A program made the position numbers and the translations under genes. This document shows positions 7,290 through 7,670 of a stretch of DNA of 7,670 nt, in pieces. The notes under the pieces are model-generated. The model was given only the letters and a program-made list of their open reading frames with translations, was not told the DNA's origin and did no database searches. Numbering within the stretch: the stretch's first letter is position 1; every line of letters starts with the position of its first letter. Source of the DNA: Terriglobia bacterium (GTDB lineage Bacteria; Acidobacteriota; Terriglobia; UBA7540); the NCBI GenBank assembly GCA_030042795.1, contig JASHYZ010000413.1:1-7670 (forward strand), in the 5' to 3' direction.

Positions 7290-7670
7290 CTAGCTATGCG
7301 CGCCAGCATGCATCGGTTGATCCTTGACGGTGCGCCCCGGATTCTCGAACCCCACCTTCTCCGCCGGCGGATGAAAGCGCGTGCCCTCGCGGCCGGCCAA
7401 GCTCTCATACTGCCGGTACTTCTCGGTGACCACATCCTGGGCCATGCGAAGCAACTCCTCAGCTTCGGCAGGACTCGCGCCGGCAAGAGCCGTATAGCGG
7501 GTCTCGTTGTAGGCGTAATCCTTCAGCGGGATTGTGGGCCGCGGCGAATCAAGCCGGAAGGGATTTTCATCGATCCGCCGCATCGCCGGATTGTAGCGGA
7601 ACAAAGGCCAATAGCCGCTCGCCACGGCAAGCTGTTGCTGCCTCATTCCAAACCGCATGTCGATACCGTG
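7290..7670 (-). CDS. nifJ: Pyruvate:ferredoxin (flavodoxin) oxidoreductase, C-terminal part (5' end outside window)
   Basis: The enzyme oxidises pyruvate and CoA to acetyl-CoA and CO2 with transfer of electrons to ferredoxin or flavodoxin. Only about 126 C-terminal residues of a protein normally near 1,200 are visible. The frame is open to base 7670, and reading through the first methionines gives HGIDMRFGMRQQQLAVASGYWPLFRYNP, which matches the end of the thiamine-diphosphate domain of the single-chain NifJ/PFOR family. DENPFRLDSPRPTIPLKDYAYNETRYTAL follows, then a helical stretch (EAEELLRMAQDVVTEKYRQYESLA). The last 35 or so residues (about REGTRFHPPAEKVG to MHAGAHS) look like an extra, less conserved tail. 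It lies upstream of the hydrogenase operon on the same strand, suggesting a shared fermentative or redox-balancing role. Confidence 0.88.
   Translation of the reverse strand, partial: HGIDMRFGMRQQQLAVASGYWPLFRYNPAMRRIDENPFRLDSPRPTIPLKDYAYNETRYTALAGASPAEAEELLRMAQDVVTEKYRQYESLAGREGTRFHPPAEKVGFENPGRTVKDQPMHAGAHS

Noticed and set aside
7208..7486. Minus-strand open frame (92 codons) overlapping the end of nifJ
   Set aside because: It runs in another frame through the recognised nifJ C-terminus and has no features of its own.

Overview
The window carries a group 3b-type (bidirectional, NADP-linked, cytoplasmic) [NiFe]-hydrogenase locus with part of its maturation machinery. The DNA is visibly GC-rich, genes are packed with short overlaps, and the proteins are bacterial in character. 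An Acidobacteriota-like or similar soil/subsurface bacterium is plausible, but that is a guess from style of sequence and gene content. No rRNA, tRNA, mobile element, CRISPR array or long repeat was seen.

Layout. On the + strand the window opens inside hypD (its N-terminal part lies outside), followed after 54 bases by complete hypE. These converge, across only 26 bases, on a minus-strand run. Read 5' to 3' on the minus strand, that run is: the end of a pyruvate:ferredoxin (flavodoxin) oxidoreductase gene (nifJ type, 5' part outside the window), a 174-base intergenic stretch, hydrogenase beta subunit (two [4Fe-4S] clusters), a small cyclic-nucleotide-binding-fold protein without a DNA-binding domain, gamma subunit (FAD/NAD(P)H plus [2Fe-2S]), delta (small) subunit, alpha (large, Ni-Fe) subunit, a HycI/HyaD-type maturation endopeptidase, and a shortened hypA. 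From beta to hypA the genes overlap or lie within a few tens of bases of each other, so they look like one operon.

How it works together. The large subunit would hold the Ni-Fe site and the small subunit three Fe-S clusters. The beta and gamma subunits would pass electrons between these clusters and NAD(P). HypD and HypE make and deliver the Fe(CN)2CO group, HypA-type proteins help with nickel, and the endopeptidase trims the large-subunit C-terminus after nickel insertion. Upstream nifJ suggests a link to pyruvate fermentation and ferredoxin, but co-transcription is unproven.

Most interesting points: HypA keeps its N-terminal Met-His-Glu nickel site and its C-terminal strand but has lost the four-cysteine zinc domain in frame. 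The CRP-like protein embedded between the beta and gamma genes has a remodelled ligand pocket and no helix-turn-helix. A 15-base dyad lies upstream of the operon and is a candidate operator.
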